Notes under the pieces: model-generated
Databases searched by the model: none
The model's input: only the letters and a program-made list of their open reading frames with translations
What the model was told of the DNA's origin: nothing
Position numbers and translations under genes: made by a program
Shown here: piece after piece, positions 61,565 through 64,000 of the stretch
Layout: each line of letters starts with the position of its first letter
How positions within the stretch are numbered: the stretch's first letter is position 1
Source of the DNA: Bordetella ansorpii
GTDB lineage: Bacteria > Pseudomonadota > Gammaproteobacteria > Burkholderiales > Burkholderiaceae_B
Length of the DNA stretch: 64,000 nt
Direction of reading: 5' to 3'
Assembly: GCF_900078315.1 (NCBI RefSeq)
Contig: NZ_FKBS01000017.1
Coordinates: forward strand, 303,649 to 367,648

Positions 61565-63580
61565 TCAGAACTTCACTCCGACGCCCAGCCAGTAGCGGCG
61601 GCCGTCTTCCACATAGGCGTAGTCGTCGTAGCCCACGTCCTTGTCGAACAGGTTGTAGATGCCGGCGTAGACCGACACGCTCTTGTTGACGGCGTACGAG
61701 CCGCCCAGGTCGAAGAAGGTGTACGACGGGGCCACGACCGTCGAGGACGACGGGCCCGTGATGGGCTGGCTTTCCTTGCCACGGTAGTTCACGCGCGCCC
61801 ATGCCTGCAGGGCATCGGAGGCTTTCCAGTTTACGGTGGTGGTGAACAGGTGGCGCGGCAACTGGTTCAGCGGCTCGCCCTTGTACTGGCCCGACCTCTG
61901 CTCGGAATCGGTGAAGGTGTAGCTGGCGGTGAGCGACCACGCGCGGTCCAGCGGCAGGCGCATGCTGGCCTCCACGCCGCGCGACACCGCCTTGTCCACG
62001 TTCAGGTAGGTGGTCGGGTTGGAACCGAACTGGTTCGGGCCGTCCGTGCACTGAGTCAGCGGGCACGCCACACGGGTGATCTTGTCCTTGAAGTCGTTGT
62101 TGAACACGGTCAGGCCGGCGTTGAAGCCCTCGCCGTCGTCGTACAGCAGGCCGATTTCCTCGGTGACGGACGTCTCGGGCTTCAGGTCGGGGTTGCCGTA
62201 CATGTTGCCGCCACGGCTGACCTGCCCCCAGCCCGCCACGGTCTGGCGCAGGTCCGGGGCGCGAAAGCCCGTGGACACGCCGCCCTTCAGGGTCCAGCGT
62301 TCGGCCAGGTGCCACACGCCGTACAGGCGCGGGCTGAAGTGATCGCCGAAGTTCTCGTCCTTGTCCATGCGCAGGCCGCCCGTCAGCGCGAAGCTGTCGG
62401 TCAGGCGCCATTCGTCCTCGGCGAACAGCGCCCACTGGTAGCGCTCGACGTGACTCGGGCCGCCCGCCAACTGGTTGCCGGTCTGGTCGTCCAGGCTCTG
62501 CTCCAGGAACGAGCCACCGACCGACAGCATGTGACTGCCCAGCGGCAGCGTCCAGCTGGTCTTCATGTCGGTGTTCTTGATCTTCATCTGCCGCGAACGG
62601 TTGTCGAACTCTTCCTGCTGCACGTAGGAATCCGACACGGCCCAGCCCCAGCGGCCGGTATGCGACAACGCCCACTTGTTGCTGCGGTAATCGGTTTCCG
62701 ACGAAGCCGGGCAACCCGTGCGTCCGCACGCGGCGCCGGGCGCCAGCGGCTCGACGGTCTTGCCCAGCGTGTTCTCGTACTTCTGGCGCGAATGCGTGGC
62801 TTCCAGGACGATGTCGTGATTGCGGGTGGGCGTCAGCGCCAGCTTGGCGGTGACGGTGTTCGCGGCGCGCTGCCGGAAACCGTTGTAGATGTTGTCCTCG
62901 TCGCGCTGCGTGCCCTGGCCGTAGATCTGCAGGCCCAGCATGTCGTTCTTGATCGGGCCGGCCAGGTAGAAGTTGCCCTGGTAGATGTCGCCAGACTTGC
63001 TGCTTTCCTGGATGGTGGTGTCCATCCGGATCTCGCCGCCCCAGGCCTGCGGCACCTTGCGCGTGATGATGTTGATCACGCCGCCCATGGCGTCGGAACC
63101 GTACAGCGAGGACATCGGGCCGCGCACCACTTCGATGCGCTCGATGGCCGAGATCGGCGGCGACCAGCCGCCCTCCACGCCCGGACCGTCGGAATTGGTG
63201 CGGGTCTCGCGGGAATTCTGGCGCTTGCCGTCGATCAGGATCAGCGTGTATTGCGAGGCCATGCCGCGCAGGCTGATATCCTGCCGGTCGGCGCCGCCGG
63301 TCACGACCACGCCGGGCACTTCGAGCAGCGCGTCGGTCACGTCGCGGTAGAACTTGTTCTCCAGGTCCTGCCTCGTGATCACGCTGATGGACGCCGGCGC
63401 GTCCTGGATCTGCTGTTCGAAACCGCTGGCGGTCACCACCACGGTATCCAGGGTCTGCGCCGCCGTGTCGGCCTGCGCCCACGCGGTGCCCGTGATGCCC
63501 CAACCCGCCGCGCACAGGGCGGCGGCCAGACGCGTGCGCGGCCCCAGGGCGCTGCGCCCGGCCAGATGCTTGCTGCTCAT
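61565..63580 (-). CDS. TonB-dependent outer-membrane siderophore receptor (FepA/CirA type)
   Basis: 671 residues from the ATG at 63580 (AGGAGA nine bases upstream). Signal peptide ends near TAWA-QAD; TonB-box-like LDTVVVTAS follows. The plug has DAPASISVITRQDLENKFYR, LRGMASQYTLILIDGKRQNS and IERIEVVRGPMSSLYGSDAM. The barrel ends with YWLGVGVKF, a classic C-terminal aromatic. The plug sequence with its long loop (NSDGPGVEGGWSPP) resembles CirA/FepA/VctA catecholate receptors. No STN domain, so no surface signalling. Heads the operon with binding protein, permeases and ATPase and is preceded by a Fur box. Confidence 0.94.
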   Translation of the reverse strand: MSSKHLAGRSALGPRTRLAAALCAAGWGITGTAWAQADTAAQTLDTVVVTASGFEQQIQDAPASISVITRQDLENKFYRDVTDALLEVPGVVVTGGADRQDISLRGMASQYTLILIDGKRQNSRETRTNSDGPGVEGGWSPPISAIERIEVVRGPMSSLYGSDAMGGVINIITRKVPQAWGGEIRMDTTIQESSKSGDIYQGNFYLAGPIKNDMLGLQIYGQGTQRDEDNIYNGFRQRAANTVTAKLALTPTRNHDIVLEATHSRQKYENTLGKTVEPLAPGAACGRTGCPASSETDYRSNKWALSHTGRWGWAVSDSYVQQEEFDNRSRQMKIKNTDMKTSWTLPLGSHMLSVGGSFLEQSLDDQTGNQLAGGPSHVERYQWALFAEDEWRLTDSFALTGGLRMDKDENFGDHFSPRLYGVWHLAERWTLKGGVSTGFRAPDLRQTVAGWGQVSRGGNMYGNPDLKPETSVTEEIGLLYDDGEGFNAGLTVFNNDFKDKITRVACPLTQCTDGPNQFGSNPTTYLNVDKAVSRGVEASMRLPLDRAWSLTASYTFTDSEQRSGQYKGEPLNQLPRHLFTTTVNWKASDALQAWARVNYRGKESQPITGPSSSTVVAPSYTFFDLGGSYAVNKSVSVYAGIYNLFDKDVGYDDYAYVEDGRRYWLGVGVKF

Positions 63581-63650
63581 TCTTCTGTTTCTCCTGAATC
63601 CCAGGTCCGCATGCCCCCCGGCGCGCGGATCCCCATCGAAATGCATTTAT

Positions 63651-63669
63651 GAATGAAAACGATTCTCAT
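63651..63669. promoter_or_regulatory. Fur box upstream of the FepA/CirA-type receptor operon
   Basis: GAATGAAAACGATTCTCAT. The 15-mer TGAAAACGATTCTCA (63654-63668) matches the 7-1-7 consensus TGATAATNATTATCA at 11 of 14 positions. It lies 71 bp upstream of the receptor start. Confidence 0.75.
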
Positions 63670-63796
63670 ATTAGAATTTGACTGTAAGGGTTCCCGCAAC
63701 GCGCTTTCCCCAACTTTTATCTTCTTCACACTTCTTCACACACGCCCGCTTGCCGGCATGGGACACACCGGCAGCCGGGCGCAGGACGTATCGACG

Positions 63797-64000
63797 ATGG
63801 CTCACGCTCCCCTCGCTGCAACGCGCCGAATCCTGCTGATCGACGACGACGTCGAACTGGCGCAGATGCTGCGCGAATACCTCGAACCGCATCGCTACCA
63901 ACTGACGCTGGCGCACACCGGCGCCCAGGCCCTGCCCCTGCTGGCACAGGACGACTTCGACCTGACGTTGCTGGACCTGATGCTGCCCGACGGCAGCGGA
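63797..64000 (+). CDS. Two-component response regulator, receiver domain (3' end outside window)
   Basis: 68 residues from the ATG at 63797 to the window edge, no stop. Receiver-domain landmarks: RRILLIDDDVELAQML (acidic pocket Asp16-18), phospho-acceptor Asp60 in LTLLDLMLPDGSG. The output domain is not visible; the sequence resembles the OmpR/CpxR type. Divergent from the siderophore receptor operon across a 216-bp gap that holds the Fur box. Confidence 0.9.
   Translation, partial: MAHAPLAATRRILLIDDDVELAQMLREYLEPHRYQLTLAHTGAQALPLLAQDDFDLTLLDLMLPDGSG

Noticed and set aside
60594-63515. Single long minus-strand frame joining the receptor and binding-protein region (973 codons)
   Set aside because: Only its C-terminal third is real (the binding protein from 61541). 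The first two thirds is the wrong frame of the receptor gene, which is read in another frame from 63580.
1-64000. CRISPR arrays, insertion sequences, rRNA operons
   Set aside because: No regularly spaced direct repeats, no transposase frames and no rRNA-like sequence were seen anywhere in the window.

Overview
The window is high-GC, densely coded bacterial DNA. It reads as a chromosome segment from a betaproteobacterium of the Alcaligenaceae (Bordetella/Achromobacter type). This assignment is an inference from gene content: two Bug-type solute receptors, a DUF4148 protein, a TRAP transporter, a FecIRA-type iron unit, a PaoABCD-type aldehyde oxidoreductase and the general housekeeping set (purL, greB, comEC). 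No tRNA, rRNA, CRISPR array or insertion sequence was recognised. Both window edges cut through a gene (an M20 peptidase on the left, a response regulator on the right).

Layout. 0-14 kb is mostly core: M20 peptidase (partial), a secreted esterase-like/phytase-fold protein, a small coiled-coil membrane protein, purL, a 0.9 kb non-coding gap holding a large imperfect inverted repeat, a TRAP transporter operon (dctQ-dctM-dctP), an alpha/beta hydrolase, greB and a PHP-domain phosphoesterase. 14-19.1 kb is an accessory island: an HNH endonuclease, a gene fragment, an AT-rich orphan gene, and an 890-aa protein that fuses a PHP nuclease/phosphatase domain to an SMC/ABC-like ATPase. Its right edge lies against a decayed, truncated amidase gene. 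19.4-22.4 kb is a small operon (FAD oxidoreductase, Bug receptor, ruined amidase) with a divergent XRE-cupin regulator and a palindromic candidate operator.

23.5-34.1 kb is a tight eight-gene minus-strand operon with a divergent LysR regulator: PuuC-like aldehyde dehydrogenase, Tat-exported polyamine-type binding protein, two permeases, an acyl-CoA ligase, a phytoene-dehydrogenase-like oxidoreductase, a PotA-like ATPase and an amidohydrolase-fold protein whose usual metal ligands look replaced. It looks like an uptake-and-degradation unit for an unknown amine-type compound. comEC and a DUF4148 gene follow. 37.3-46 kb is a hydroxyproline-type catabolic cluster: a GntR regulator with two copies of a TTGGATCCAA palindrome, a DapA-family lyase/deaminase, an MFS transporter, a GAF protein, a prolidase-like amidohydrolase, a hydroxyproline epimerase, a D-amino-acid-type dehydrogenase and a Bug receptor.

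46.2-52.4 kb carries a LysR gene and a periplasmic molybdenum aldehyde oxidoreductase operon in E. coli paoABCD order. 52.6-63.7 kb is iron acquisition. It comprises a Fur-box-preceded fecI-fecR-receptor unit on the plus strand and, convergent with it, a Fur-box-preceded receptor/binding protein/two permeases/ATPase operon of the Vct/Ceu/Ycl type. Two small genes lie between them: a membrane-anchored Mrr-like protein and an S4 RNA-binding protein. A response regulator begins at the right edge.
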